Under the pieces are notes generated by a model, which made no database searches, was not told the DNA's origin, and was given only the letters and a program-made list of their open reading frames with translations. This document shows positions 16,390 to 24,999 of a stretch of DNA of 52,351 bases, in pieces (within the stretch, counting starts at the first letter, position 1; every line of letters begins with the position of its first letter). A program made the position numbers and the translations under genes. This DNA comes from Flavobacteriales bacterium (GTDB lineage Bacteria; Bacteroidota; Bacteroidia; Flavobacteriales_G; JALEGO01), in the NCBI GenBank assembly GCA_020629755.1, contig JAHDCS010000008.1:1-52351 (forward strand). Reading direction: 5' to 3'.

Positions 16390-16860
16390 ATGTCTAAGGT
16401 AAATGTATTAATGGTTTGTCTTGGCAATATCTGCCGCTCGCCTTTAGCAGAAGGCATCCTTAGGCATAAGGCTCAGGCACTTAATTTAGATATTCACGTA
16501 GATTCAGCCGGCACTTCAAACAACCATTCTGGTGAACAACCTGATAAACGATCTATTTTAATCGCTCAAAAAAACGGCATTGACATCAGCCATCAAAGAG
16601 CAAGACAAATAACTACTAATGATTTAGACTTCTTTGATTACATTCTTGTTATGGACAACATGAATCTAAGAAATGTATTGAATCTATCTCAAGGTTCTCA
16701 CCACTCTTCTAAAGTAAGCCTAGCATCATCCTTTTGTGAGCAAACAGATCTACAGGCTGAAGTGCCTGACCCATACTATGGCGGTGTGGATGGGTTTTCT
16801 GATGTGTTTAAACAACTTAGCCATTCTATAGACGCGTTTATAAGCCGTGAACTCGCTTAA
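16390..16860 (+). CDS. Low-molecular-weight protein-tyrosine phosphatase
   Basis: The 156-residue protein has the P-loop CLGNICRS (Cys10 to Ser17, the C-x5-R catalytic loop) and the general acid loop VPDPYY (Asp127), both complete. It removes phosphate from phosphotyrosine or related substrates, often in exopolysaccharide control or arginine-phosphate turnover. It lies directly behind dnaA and overlaps the following methyltransferase gene by 14 bases, an arrangement common in Flavobacteriia. Confidence 0.93.
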   Translation: MSKVNVLMVCLGNICRSPLAEGILRHKAQALNLDIHVDSAGTSNNHSGEQPDKRSILIAQKNGIDISHQRARQITTNDLDFFDYILVMDNMNLRNVLNLSQGSHHSSKVSLASSFCEQTDLQAEVPDPYYGGVDGFSDVFKQLSHSIDAFISRELA

Positions 16861-17563
16861 CTCAAACACGGTGTATATTCTACCGATGGCTTTGTCTGAT
16901 AAGCCAGAAGCATTCTTACACTTACCTGTAAACCTATCAGACTATATTACTTTAATTGATCACTACTTTGTAGAAAATATTCGAACGGCTCGTCGTTATA
17001 TCAAAAAAATAAATCCCCTCAAAAATATAGATCACATTACATTTCACTTAATAGACAAACACTTAGACCATCAAGATTTCAAACCCCTTCTAAAGGCCCA
17101 ATACCCAATGGGCATACTTTCTGAATCGGGCAATGCATGCATTGCAGATCCTGGTTATAAGGTTGTTTTTCAGGCGCAGCAATTAGAAAAAAATATTTAC
17201 CCAATATCAGGGCCATCTTCACTACTAATGGCCTTATCAGCTTCAGGACTAAACGGTCAAAAGTTTAGTTTTGAAGGGTATTTTGCTATTGATCAACAAG
17301 AGCGCTTAAAAACACTAAAAAATATTGAGCGTAATAAAGCAAATAATAGCTTTATTTTTATTGAAACACCTTATCGAAATACTAAATTATTCGATTTTTT
17401 AATTGAAAATTGCAAAACTCAAACAACTCTATCCTTGTCTTGTAATCTAACAGAAATAGGTGCTTTTACCTCTACCAAAAGCATTAAGGAATGGAAACAT
17501 CAAACAAAAAAAACAAAAGAAATAATTCACAAAAACCCTTGTGTATTTATTCTTAGCGCTTAA
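16847..17563 (+). CDS. Tetrapyrrole methylase-family SAM-dependent methyltransferase
   Basis: The 238-residue protein resembles the RsmI branch of the TP-methylase family: NIRTARRYIK (about 44-53), ESGNACIADPGY (about 92-103), ISGPSSLLMALSASGL (about 119-134), SFEGYF and FIETPYRNTKL. RsmI methylates the 2'-hydroxyl of C1402 in 16S rRNA. This shorter form lacks the C-terminal extension and has ESGNACIADPG in place of the canonical SDAGTPGISDPG, so its exact substrate is uncertain. It ends 20 bases before the convergent siaC-like gene. Confidence 0.85.
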   Translation: MNSLNSNTVYILPMALSDKPEAFLHLPVNLSDYITLIDHYFVENIRTARRYIKKINPLKNIDHITFHLIDKHLDHQDFKPLLKAQYPMGILSESGNACIADPGYKVVFQAQQLEKNIYPISGPSSLLMALSASGLNGQKFSFEGYFAIDQQERLKTLKNIERNKANNSFIFIETPYRNTKLFDFLIENCKTQTTLSLSCNLTEIGAFTSTKSIKEWKHQTKKTKEIIHKNPCVFILSA

Positions 17564-17583
17564 GAATTGCTATAAGAGATCTT

Positions 17584-17979
17584 TTAAGACGGGATAGGAA
17601 TAAACTTGAACGGAATATCAGTAATGCTCTGAAATTCTTCTCCGGCTTCTAAAATATCTTCATCCATCTCTTCGTAATGCCAGCAAATTTGAATTTTAAT
17701 GCCTGCATTTTCAGATTGAATATCATCTATTTTAGACATAATATCCATAATATATTTTGCTGACGATGAATTGAAATATTCAAAATTAAAATTGAATTGA
17801 ATCTCTTTAGATTGTCCACTTAATGAGGCTCCAAAATTATGTATCCACTCTAATACTGGTTCATAAAACTTACGCACGTCTTCTGGTCTTGACTCTCCAG
17901 ATATTTCAAAGAAATTTTCAGACGGATCAAATGTAATTTTAGGTGAACTTTCTGTGGCTTCAATCCTTAAGGCTTCCAT
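17584..17979 (-). CDS. SiaC-like regulatory phosphoprotein (DUF1987)
   Basis: The 131-residue protein matches the SiaC/DUF1987 family. In Pseudomonas aeruginosa, SiaC is phosphorylated by SiaB and dephosphorylated by SiaA, and in its unphosphorylated form activates the diguanylate cyclase SiaD. The conserved start is ITFDPSENFFEISGES (15-30). The serine cluster after FEYFN (Ser71-Ser73) corresponds to the phospho-acceptor region. It is the last gene of a five-gene operon, 12 bases after siaB-like. No GGDEF gene lies nearby, so its partner here is unknown. Confidence 0.87.
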   Translation of the reverse strand: MEALRIEATESSPKITFDPSENFFEISGESRPEDVRKFYEPVLEWIHNFGASLSGQSKEIQFNFNFEYFNSSSAKYIMDIMSKIDDIQSENAGIKIQICWHYEEMDEDILEAGEEFQSITDIPFKFIPIPS

Positions 17980-17991
17980 TGTTTGCGTTGT

Positions 17992-18561
17992 TTATGTATT
18001 AGAAATTGTTGTTTGTAACCCAAAAAATACTAAATTATCGCAATAATCACTAAAAAAACAATCAATTTTATTCTTAGATTTCATCGCAATTTCAATAATG
18101 CCTAAACCTGCCCCACCTTTTGTGGAGATTTCACCTTCTAAAAGTCTCTCTAAATGTGCTTTTTTAAGGGCTTCTTGATCAAGGCTATTCACATAACTAA
18201 TCTTCTTTTCTAAGATTTCTTGCTCTTCTTTTTTGATCAAATTACCTACCATAATCTTTATGGTTGTTTGGTCTGTAGAAAGCACTACAATACCATCTTT
18301 TTGTATTTCTGTAGTAGTAACCGTGTGTTTTAAAATATTTTCAAGGCATTCCACTAAAATGCTGTAGGTCTTTTTAAATACTCTTCTCTCTATGTTTCTT
18401 TTCTGCATATCAAGCCTAGCCTGACGAAGAAGCATATTGATCACCGCCTGATTAAATCCACCATGATAAGCCGCTAAAATACCTTTGCTTTCCATGTGCT
18501 TATACACTGGATACACAATGTCTCTTAGATTGGGGTATTCCTTTTTAAACTCAATATCCAC
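17992..18561 (-). CDS. SiaB-like GHKL-type protein kinase
   Basis: The 189-residue protein resembles SiaB-family kinases (DUF6272). The ATP-binding N-box is ECLEN (Glu71 to Asn75), and the glycine box is GGAGLG (149-154). It probably phosphorylates the SiaC-like protein encoded 12 bases downstream, opposing the phosphatase encoded 10 bases upstream. It lacks the phospho-acceptor histidine domain of a classical sensor kinase, which fits a partner-switching role analogous to an anti-sigma-factor kinase. Confidence 0.85.
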   Translation of the reverse strand: MDIEFKKEYPNLRDIVYPVYKHMESKGILAAYHGGFNQAVINMLLRQARLDMQKRNIERRVFKKTYSILVECLENILKHTVTTTEIQKDGIVVLSTDQTTIKIMVGNLIKKEEQEILEKKISYVNSLDQEALKKAHLERLLEGEISTKGGAGLGIIEIAMKSKNKIDCFFSDYCDNLVFFGLQTTISNT

Positions 18562-18571
18562 TTCTAGGCTC

Positions 18572-21500
18572 TTATACTTTTACACCAAAAATTAACATAT
18601 CATCGTATTGCTCATGATCTCCTTTCCATTTATCAATGGTCTGTTCTAACTTTATTTTTTGATTAGAAAGTGGCAAAGTGTAAATATCACATAAGAGTTT
18701 TCTAAATGGTGGATAGAAGAATTTTTTATTTTTTGGCCCACCTTTTTGATCTGCAAACCCATCTGAAAATAGATAAATCATATCGCCCTTTTGAATCTCA
18801 ATTTTCTTATTGGTAAACTTTTTTCCTGATTCAAAGCCTTTTTTACCAATCGCTAATTTATCGCTTTTTGTTTCTTGAATCTCGCCCTCTCTAACAATGT
18901 AAAGCGGATTATATGCGCCAGCAAACTCTAATATTTCACCTGTTGAATCAATAGAACATACCGATAAATCCATGCCATCTTTAACCGCATCAGAGCTTGT
19001 ATCTTGTCTTAAGGTTTTGGTGATTTCTTCAGAGAGTAAATCTAAAATTTTTGCTGGATTATACTCTTTGTGTTCTTTTACTACTTTATCTAAAAGATTG
19101 TGCCCAATAATTGACATGAAGGCACCAGGCACACCATGCCCTGTACAATCTACTGCAGCAAACAACACTTTTTTATTCGACTGATGTACCCAATAAAAGT
19201 CACCACTTACAATATCTTTTGGCTTATATAAAATGAAAGATTGGGGCAAGGCTTTTTGCACTTCCGCCAGCGGCGGAAGAATAGCCTGTTGAATTTTTTT
19301 AGCATAGCTTATACTCTCCTTAATGTTTTTGTTTTGCTTCTCGACAATTTCTTTTTCTTTTTGCAATTCTAAGGTACGTTTATCAACTTCTTTTTCAAGA
19401 AATTCTTGACGTTCTTTTAAACTCTTTTCTCTATAGCGGATATATAAAATAATAAGAGCTAAAAGCGCTAAGGCACAAAGTGCATAAAACCACAATGTTT
19501 TCCAAAAAGGAGGCTTAATGGTAAAGGCAAACTGAGTCGGTTGTGAATTTTCAATCCCACTATTATTATAGGCTTTTACATTAAAAATATAATCTCCTGG
19601 TTCTAAATTAGAATAGGTGATTGAGGTTTTTGACGATAAAGGCGACCATTCGCGATCAAATCCTTCTAAAAGGTAGGCATACTTAACCTCTTTGGGATTA
19701 GTTAAACTTAAACCCACTACATTAAACGTTAAGTAATTTTCTTTGTAGGTTAGACTTGAGCCCTCTTGTAAGGTGGTATCTTTAAAAAAGATCTTTACGC
19801 CATCTACATAGGTTTGAGGCTCAACTTTATTAACCTTGTCTTTGTGTGGTGAGAATTTTATAGCGCCCCGTAAAGTACCAAACCAAATATTGCCTTGATC
19901 ATCAGTAAATACTGCATTTTCATTGGTTTCTAAGCCTGAAAATCCTTGTTGTTTCCCAAAGAGAGTAAAACTCTCATCTTTTGGATTAAACCGCTCGATC
20001 CCTAGACTTTGTCCAATCCAAATATTAGAGGATTTGTCAACCGTGATAAAATGTGTCGAGTTAGAACTTAACCCATCTGCCGCCGTATATTTTTTAAAGG
20101 TATTTCGATCATACTTCACCACACCATCCCCATAAGTGCCTAACCATAAATTATTGTTGTTATCTTCAGCAATACTCAAAATAAATTTTTCTGAAATCCC
20201 ATCGCCTTCTTCATATGTTTTAAATGTTTTACCATTATAACGCGTTAACGATCCCCCCAAAATACCAAACCATAAAAACCCCTGAGAATCTTTAAATATT
20301 TTATATACTTTATCGCCACCTAACCCATTTTCTGACGTATAGGTTTGAATATTAAAATTCTGATCAATTTTACACACTCCATTGCGCGTTCCTACCCAAA
20401 TGTTTTGATTATTGTCTTCACAAAGTGTAAATATTTTATTATCAGGCAAGCCATTAGATGTTGATAGTTTTTTGACAATTTTACCCTCCGAATTCAGAAT
20501 GTTAATGCCTGTATTCTCCGTTCCGGCCCATATGCGCTTAGACGCATCTTCGCACAAGGAGATTATTATATTTTCACTTAGCCCATTTGCCGTTGAAATA
20601 TTTTGAACCACTGGGCTATTGTATTGTTTTCGATCGGCAATTTTTGGAAAAGAAAAAATTGAAATCCCGCTTGTTGTTCCAAACCAAATTCGCCCATCGC
20701 TATCCTGGGTCACACTCCAAACTAAATTGTTGGCAAGGCCATCATTATGATTGTATACCCTAAAGACCTCTCCCATGTATTTATTCAGACCTATTTCTGT
20801 TCCGATCCAAATATTGCCTTCTCTATCTTCTGCAAAGGTATTGGCGTGATAATACTTCATTTCAAATTTATTGCTGAAAATATTTAGCTCTCCTTTTGAA
20901 AACTGCCCTTTTTCAAATACGCCTGTGATGTATTGCACCACCCCTTTGTCTTTTAAACCAATCCAGATGTTTTTATTATGATCTTTAAATAATGATTTAA
21001 CATTATTAGAGGGCAATCCAGAGGATGTGTTGATTTTCTCTAATTCAACAGCATAAGAGGCGTCATATTTAACTTTATATACACCGTTTACACTGCTTGA
21101 CACCCACATCTCGCCGTTAAACGGATGAATCATGTCGGTGGTGTACACTAAATTACTTGACAAAAGCCCTTTACGCATCTGAGGCTTATTTGCATTTGAC
21201 ACATCTAGTACGGAAACCGTTAAATCAGAGGCTACCCACAAATTATTATGTCCATCAAAAATAATTTTAGCAATTTTTTCGCTTTCAAGTTCAATTTGAG
21301 GTCTGAAAGCTGTTTTCTCTTTTGTCTTATAACAAAACACCCCGGCATTATCTGTACTAAACCATATATCGCCATCCGCAGACTCATCCATTGAGGTTAT
21401 CTTCTTAAACTTACTGAATTGCTCTAATTCTAAATCAACAATAGAATCGCCCTGAATATAAAGTACACTTACACCTCCCCCCCAATGACCAAGCCAAATA

Positions 21501-21778
21501 TTGCCTTTAGAATCTTTCATAGAACAGGTGACCCAATCTTCAGCCAACCCGTCTTTTTTGGTGTAATTCTTGAATGAATAGCCATCGTACTTTGAGAGGC
21601 CTGCAATAGTCCCAACCCATAAAAACCCTCTATCGTCTTGAATAACTGTTTCTATTTGTGAGGTGATTAACCCATCTTCTAAACCATAATTCACGAAATT
21701 GCCTGTTTGTGCATAAGAGCACACAACCACAAAAAAGGCACATAATATGCAAAACAAGCGCTTAAAACTATTCTTCAT
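18572..21778 (-). CDS. Propeller-sensor SpoIIE/PP2C phosphatase (SiaA-like)
   Basis: The 1068-residue sensor has a signal peptide (about 1-23, ending SYAQ). Roughly 14 two-component-regulator propeller repeats follow (about 30-660; recurrent phrases such as GNIWIGT and GLPSNNV). Next come a Y_Y_Y domain (about 680-755), one membrane helix (about 762-781) and a coiled coil (about 785-835). The cytoplasmic SpoIIE phosphatase spans about 850-1068. Metal ligands look complete: SGD 858-860, DCTGHG 877-882, SDG 1005-1007, DD 1059-1060. It is inferred to dephosphorylate the SiaC-like protein when an extracellular or periplasmic signal is sensed. The gene overlaps the upstream lipoprotein gene by 11 bases. 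Confidence 0.9.
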   Translation of the reverse strand: MKNSFKRLFCILCAFFVVVCSYAQTGNFVNYGLEDGLITSQIETVIQDDRGFLWVGTIAGLSKYDGYSFKNYTKKDGLAEDWVTCSMKDSKGNIWLGHWGGGVSVLYIQGDSIVDLELEQFSKFKKITSMDESADGDIWFSTDNAGVFCYKTKEKTAFRPQIELESEKIAKIIFDGHNNLWVASDLTVSVLDVSNANKPQMRKGLLSSNLVYTTDMIHPFNGEMWVSSSVNGVYKVKYDASYAVELEKINTSSGLPSNNVKSLFKDHNKNIWIGLKDKGVVQYITGVFEKGQFSKGELNIFSNKFEMKYYHANTFAEDREGNIWIGTEIGLNKYMGEVFRVYNHNDGLANNLVWSVTQDSDGRIWFGTTSGISIFSFPKIADRKQYNSPVVQNISTANGLSENIIISLCEDASKRIWAGTENTGINILNSEGKIVKKLSTSNGLPDNKIFTLCEDNNQNIWVGTRNGVCKIDQNFNIQTYTSENGLGGDKVYKIFKDSQGFLWFGILGGSLTRYNGKTFKTYEEGDGISEKFILSIAEDNNNNLWLGTYGDGVVKYDRNTFKKYTAADGLSSNSTHFITVDKSSNIWIGQSLGIERFNPKDESFTLFGKQQGFSGLETNENAVFTDDQGNIWFGTLRGAIKFSPHKDKVNKVEPQTYVDGVKIFFKDTTLQEGSSLTYKENYLTFNVVGLSLTNPKEVKYAYLLEGFDREWSPLSSKTSITYSNLEPGDYIFNVKAYNNSGIENSQPTQFAFTIKPPFWKTLWFYALCALALLALIILYIRYREKSLKERQEFLEKEVDKRTLELQKEKEIVEKQNKNIKESISYAKKIQQAILPPLAEVQKALPQSFILYKPKDIVSGDFYWVHQSNKKVLFAAVDCTGHGVPGAFMSIIGHNLLDKVVKEHKEYNPAKILDLLSEEITKTLRQDTSSDAVKDGMDLSVCSIDSTGEILEFAGAYNPLYIVREGEIQETKSDKLAIGKKGFESGKKFTNKKIEIQKGDMIYLFSDGFADQKGGPKNKKFFYPPFRKLLCDIYTLPLSNQKIKLEQTIDKWKGDHEQYDDMLIFGVKV

Positions 21779-22643
21779 TTGAGTGCTGATAATTTCTTTC
21801 TTTAATTTTTATACTTTTCTCAGTTTCTGCTATCTCTTCAATGAGCTTTCTTTTCTTTTTTGAAGAGAGAAGCTTGGCGTCTAATTCAAGCTCTTTTTGT
21901 TCTAACAAGTTAATATATAATTTTTGATAGGCTTCTTTTTTTTGCAAAATTCTTTGCTGTATTTGCTCAGATAAAACATCTAATTTTCGACTCAAATACC
22001 GATCTTCTTTAGAATACGTGTAATAATCTTCCGTAAGCCCTCGTTGGGAGGCGCTTTTTTTATTTTGGTCTTTCAAATCTTTTATTTTTTTTAATTCTTC
22101 GTAAGTATACATTAGAGTTTGAAGCGTATCTTCTTGGGTTTGTTGTTCTTCAGGTGATTTATTGGAGGGATTGTTATTTGTTGCCACAGAAGATTGTGTA
22201 GGTATCAAAATAGGTTCACCTACATTTTTATGATCAAATCGACTCAATAAACTGTCGTAACTAATCAGTGAATGAATTAAAATCTGAGGCAAAGAATCTG
22301 GTCTTAATTTAGTCTTTATATACACCGGCCATAATTTTCTATTGGTGTCTGCCTCAAAGGTGTTCACATCTATATTTTCAGGAAAATAACCGGTCTTAGA
22401 AATCTGCAATTCTAGCTCTTTATTTAGGGGGATAGAAAATTCATATCGGCTTTGGCTTTTTTTAAGCTGAATCTGTTTTAACACTTGATTCTTCTCATAT
22501 AAAGTAACGACTACAGAATCTAAATCAGAAGGCGAAAACACCTCTACTTCACCTTTTACCTTGAGGGATTTTTGAGCAAAACAAACACTCTGACATCCCC
22601 CCAAAAACAAACAGATTAAAAAAAGTCTTATTACACCCTTCAT
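21768..22643 (-). CDS. Lipoprotein with carboxypeptidase-regulatory-like domain and coiled coil
   Basis: The 291-residue protein has a signal peptide with either a lipobox at FLGGC (Cys17) or a signal-peptidase I site at FAQ (about 24). Residues about 27-100 look like a beta-sandwich carboxypeptidase-regulatory domain (a KVKGEVEVF start, then ELQISKTGYFPENIDV). The C-terminal 100 residues are charged and probably coiled coil. I recognise no specific family. It lies between the CHU_C protein (7-base gap) and the propeller phosphatase (11-base overlap), so it may act in the same signalling or surface complex. Confidence 0.65.
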   Translation of the reverse strand: MKGVIRLFLICLFLGGCQSVCFAQKSLKVKGEVEVFSPSDLDSVVVTLYEKNQVLKQIQLKKSQSRYEFSIPLNKELELQISKTGYFPENIDVNTFEADTNRKLWPVYIKTKLRPDSLPQILIHSLISYDSLLSRFDHKNVGEPILIPTQSSVATNNNPSNKSPEEQQTQEDTLQTLMYTYEELKKIKDLKDQNKKSASQRGLTEDYYTYSKEDRYLSRKLDVLSEQIQQRILQKKEAYQKLYINLLEQKELELDAKLLSSKKKRKLIEEIAETEKSIKIKERNYQHSNEE

Positions 22644-22650
22644 AGATGAT

Positions 22651-24939
22651 TTAACGTATCAAAAAGAACATACCATGTTTAGACTTCTGTTCATCTTTGC
22701 CATTGGTGTATTCAATTCTATAGATGTACATGCCCTGAGGATATTCTTTACCATCATCGGTAAACCCAGAGAATTTTTCATTTTTTTTATTGGTAAACCA
22801 AATTTCTTGCCCCCACCGATCGGTCACCGTAAACTGATAATCTTTTTTATCTACAAAGGACAATACAGGGCCAATACTATCGTTTTGTTGATCGCCATCT
22901 GGGGTAAAGGCACTAGGCATCCAAATAATTTCTTTGATGGGCAAACAAACCTCATTTGAATTGCAGGTATCATGCAAGCCAAAGGCATTGGTGCCCGTAG
23001 TTTCAATGGCTTGCAGGTAATAGCATATTTTACCATCGATGTCAAGTAAGTCATAAAAATCGTCTTTGAATGTAAATTCGTTTGAAAAAAACGAATAAAA
23101 CAATTCATATTCTCTCTCATTGCCTATAGTTCTGTATAAATCATAATAATCTGTACCACTTGAAGCGTAATTAAAGCCTTCATAGCGGTTCCACAAAAGG
23201 GTGTTTAAAAATTCGAAATCGTTAATCTTTCCAGATAATAAAATGGTGCTAACCGTATCTGAATAGGCATAAGAAGAGTCGCAACTCTCTAAGGCCTCTA
23301 CAGTATAATAATGCACTTGTGTACCCGTCTTAACATTTTGATCTACAAATAAATAATCTGTTTCAAAATCTTTACCCTCTAAAACACCCACTGATTCAAA
23401 GCCCTGATCAGGAAATTCTGATCGTTTAATTCTATACCCTTGAGCCGCATTGTTTAAACTAGGCGCCGAGGGCACATTAAATCTTACAGCGACTCTCCCG
23501 TCTTCTATCACAGATACACAGTTGATGTAAATATGGGTAGGGGGCGTTATAATTTCGGATTGTATCTCTGACACATTTGAATTAATCTCATAGCCATCCG
23601 AACTGCGCACATGCGCGATGTAAAACCTAAAATTGGTATTGGGCGCAACACCTTCATACAAAAACCAAGTACTATCGGCGTCTACAATGGCTATCTCTTC
23701 AAATACGCCCGATTGGTTTAAATCTAGATAAATCTTATGTTCATAAATACTTTCGTTATCCGGGAGGCCTTCAAGAGGCGTCCATGTCAATTTGTATTTT
23801 TTCTCGCAACCCAAATCTTCTATTTCTAAGTAAGACGTTACAAACTCATTGCCTGGGGTCGACGACACATCTCCTGTAATATTTAGCGCAGAACATGGGT
23901 TAATTCCATTTCCTGGGCAAAACCCAACCGACTCAATATCATACAACACTGGGCCAGCCTTAGGGTCTGTACTCGGGTTGTTGCCATGCACAAAGGTTTG
24001 AAGGTTATTTGCAATGTTAGGCTCAAACCCAGCACATGGAAATGTAATATCTCCCGGACTGCCATGTATAATGTAATACCCTTGAATTTCAGTAGCGTCT
24101 CCATTAGGGTCGGGGGCGTACTCTAAAATAACTTCATTGGTTATCGGATCTACTGAAGCTGATAAAATAATCGGACTTAAAGGTGGGATTTCGTCGATTA
24201 CATTCACTGAAGCTATACTTGACTCATTCATGCAACCATTTCTTGTTTCAATACGGACCTGGTAAGAGTTAAAGTCATTACATAAATTATTTGGCGGACT
24301 AAACAAAGGGCCTTTTGTTTTATCTTCATAAAACTCAGATCCTGTAATTGTATTACCGAACGGAATAATCGGAAACACAGGATTAGGACCACTCACCGAA
24401 TAGTAATCACGATATAAATCGTAAGGGTTTGAAAGTAGACTTAAGTCTGAATTTGGCGAATTCCAGTTTAGATCTGCGAAGCCTGTTTGCGAGCCATCTT
24501 CTAGAATTGGATTAGCGAGCAATAATATTGTTTTGAGTACCTGACCTGGAGAGGTTAAACAAGTTCCTCCTCCTAAAGGGCAAGTCGAACCTGCACCTGT
24601 GTAATTGTATTCAGCAATCACATGATAGAAATAAACCTGTTGATTAGCATTAATAGAGGCATCCGTAAACGTAAACACGCCAGGAGCCTGAATGCCAACC
24701 TGGGTGCCTTGGGATATTAAACCATCAACGGAGCGAATAATACGGTATCCTCGAGGTACTATGTTTGGATTTAATCCTACATCCCATTGATTCCATTCTA
24801 CAATAACCGATCCATCTAACTGAACCTTCAAACACTCTACATCTACTGGGGGGGCGTACTGTGCAAATAAATGCTTACCCACAAAGCAAAGCAAGCCAAA
24901 GACAAACCAAACACGACGCAAAACTCTTGTAGATGACAT
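22651..24939 (-). CDS. Large secreted protein with gliding-type (CHU_C) C-terminal domain
   Basis: The 762-residue protein has a signal peptide (about 1-26), then several fibronectin type III-like modules (for example PPVDVECLKVQLDGSVIVEW and later TPPTHIYINCVSV). The C-terminal block starts WMPSAFTPDGDQQND and includes VTDRWGQEIW and YPQGMYIYRIEY, the type B T9SS/CHU_C domain. It is probably exported by T9SS and displayed at the surface, perhaps in adhesion or motility. It is the first gene of the operon that also encodes the SiaABC-like switch. Confidence 0.85.
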   Translation of the reverse strand: MSSTRVLRRVWFVFGLLCFVGKHLFAQYAPPVDVECLKVQLDGSVIVEWNQWDVGLNPNIVPRGYRIIRSVDGLISQGTQVGIQAPGVFTFTDASINANQQVYFYHVIAEYNYTGAGSTCPLGGGTCLTSPGQVLKTILLLANPILEDGSQTGFADLNWNSPNSDLSLLSNPYDLYRDYYSVSGPNPVFPIIPFGNTITGSEFYEDKTKGPLFSPPNNLCNDFNSYQVRIETRNGCMNESSIASVNVIDEIPPLSPIILSASVDPITNEVILEYAPDPNGDATEIQGYYIIHGSPGDITFPCAGFEPNIANNLQTFVHGNNPSTDPKAGPVLYDIESVGFCPGNGINPCSALNITGDVSSTPGNEFVTSYLEIEDLGCEKKYKLTWTPLEGLPDNESIYEHKIYLDLNQSGVFEEIAIVDADSTWFLYEGVAPNTNFRFYIAHVRSSDGYEINSNVSEIQSEIITPPTHIYINCVSVIEDGRVAVRFNVPSAPSLNNAAQGYRIKRSEFPDQGFESVGVLEGKDFETDYLFVDQNVKTGTQVHYYTVEALESCDSSYAYSDTVSTILLSGKINDFEFLNTLLWNRYEGFNYASSGTDYYDLYRTIGNEREYELFYSFFSNEFTFKDDFYDLLDIDGKICYYLQAIETTGTNAFGLHDTCNSNEVCLPIKEIIWMPSAFTPDGDQQNDSIGPVLSFVDKKDYQFTVTDRWGQEIWFTNKKNEKFSGFTDDGKEYPQGMYIYRIEYTNGKDEQKSKHGMFFLIR

Positions 24940-24941
24940 AA

Positions 24942-24982
24942 TTATCTTTTAAAAAGATAACGCTTTCTTAAGACATAGCGTT
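24942..24982 (-). terminator. Tandem hairpins between the M16 genes and the CHU_C gene
   Basis: On the minus strand, AACGCT and AGCGTT (plus arms 24959-24964 and 24977-24982) form a hairpin after the M16 stop. A second palindrome, TTATCTTTT/AAAAGATAA (24942-24950 and 24952-24960), follows just before the CHU_C ATG. The T-rich half of the second palindrome could act as a terminator tail; an operator role is also possible. Confidence 0.4.
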
Positions 24983-24999
24983 GCCCTTTTTTTGTTTTT

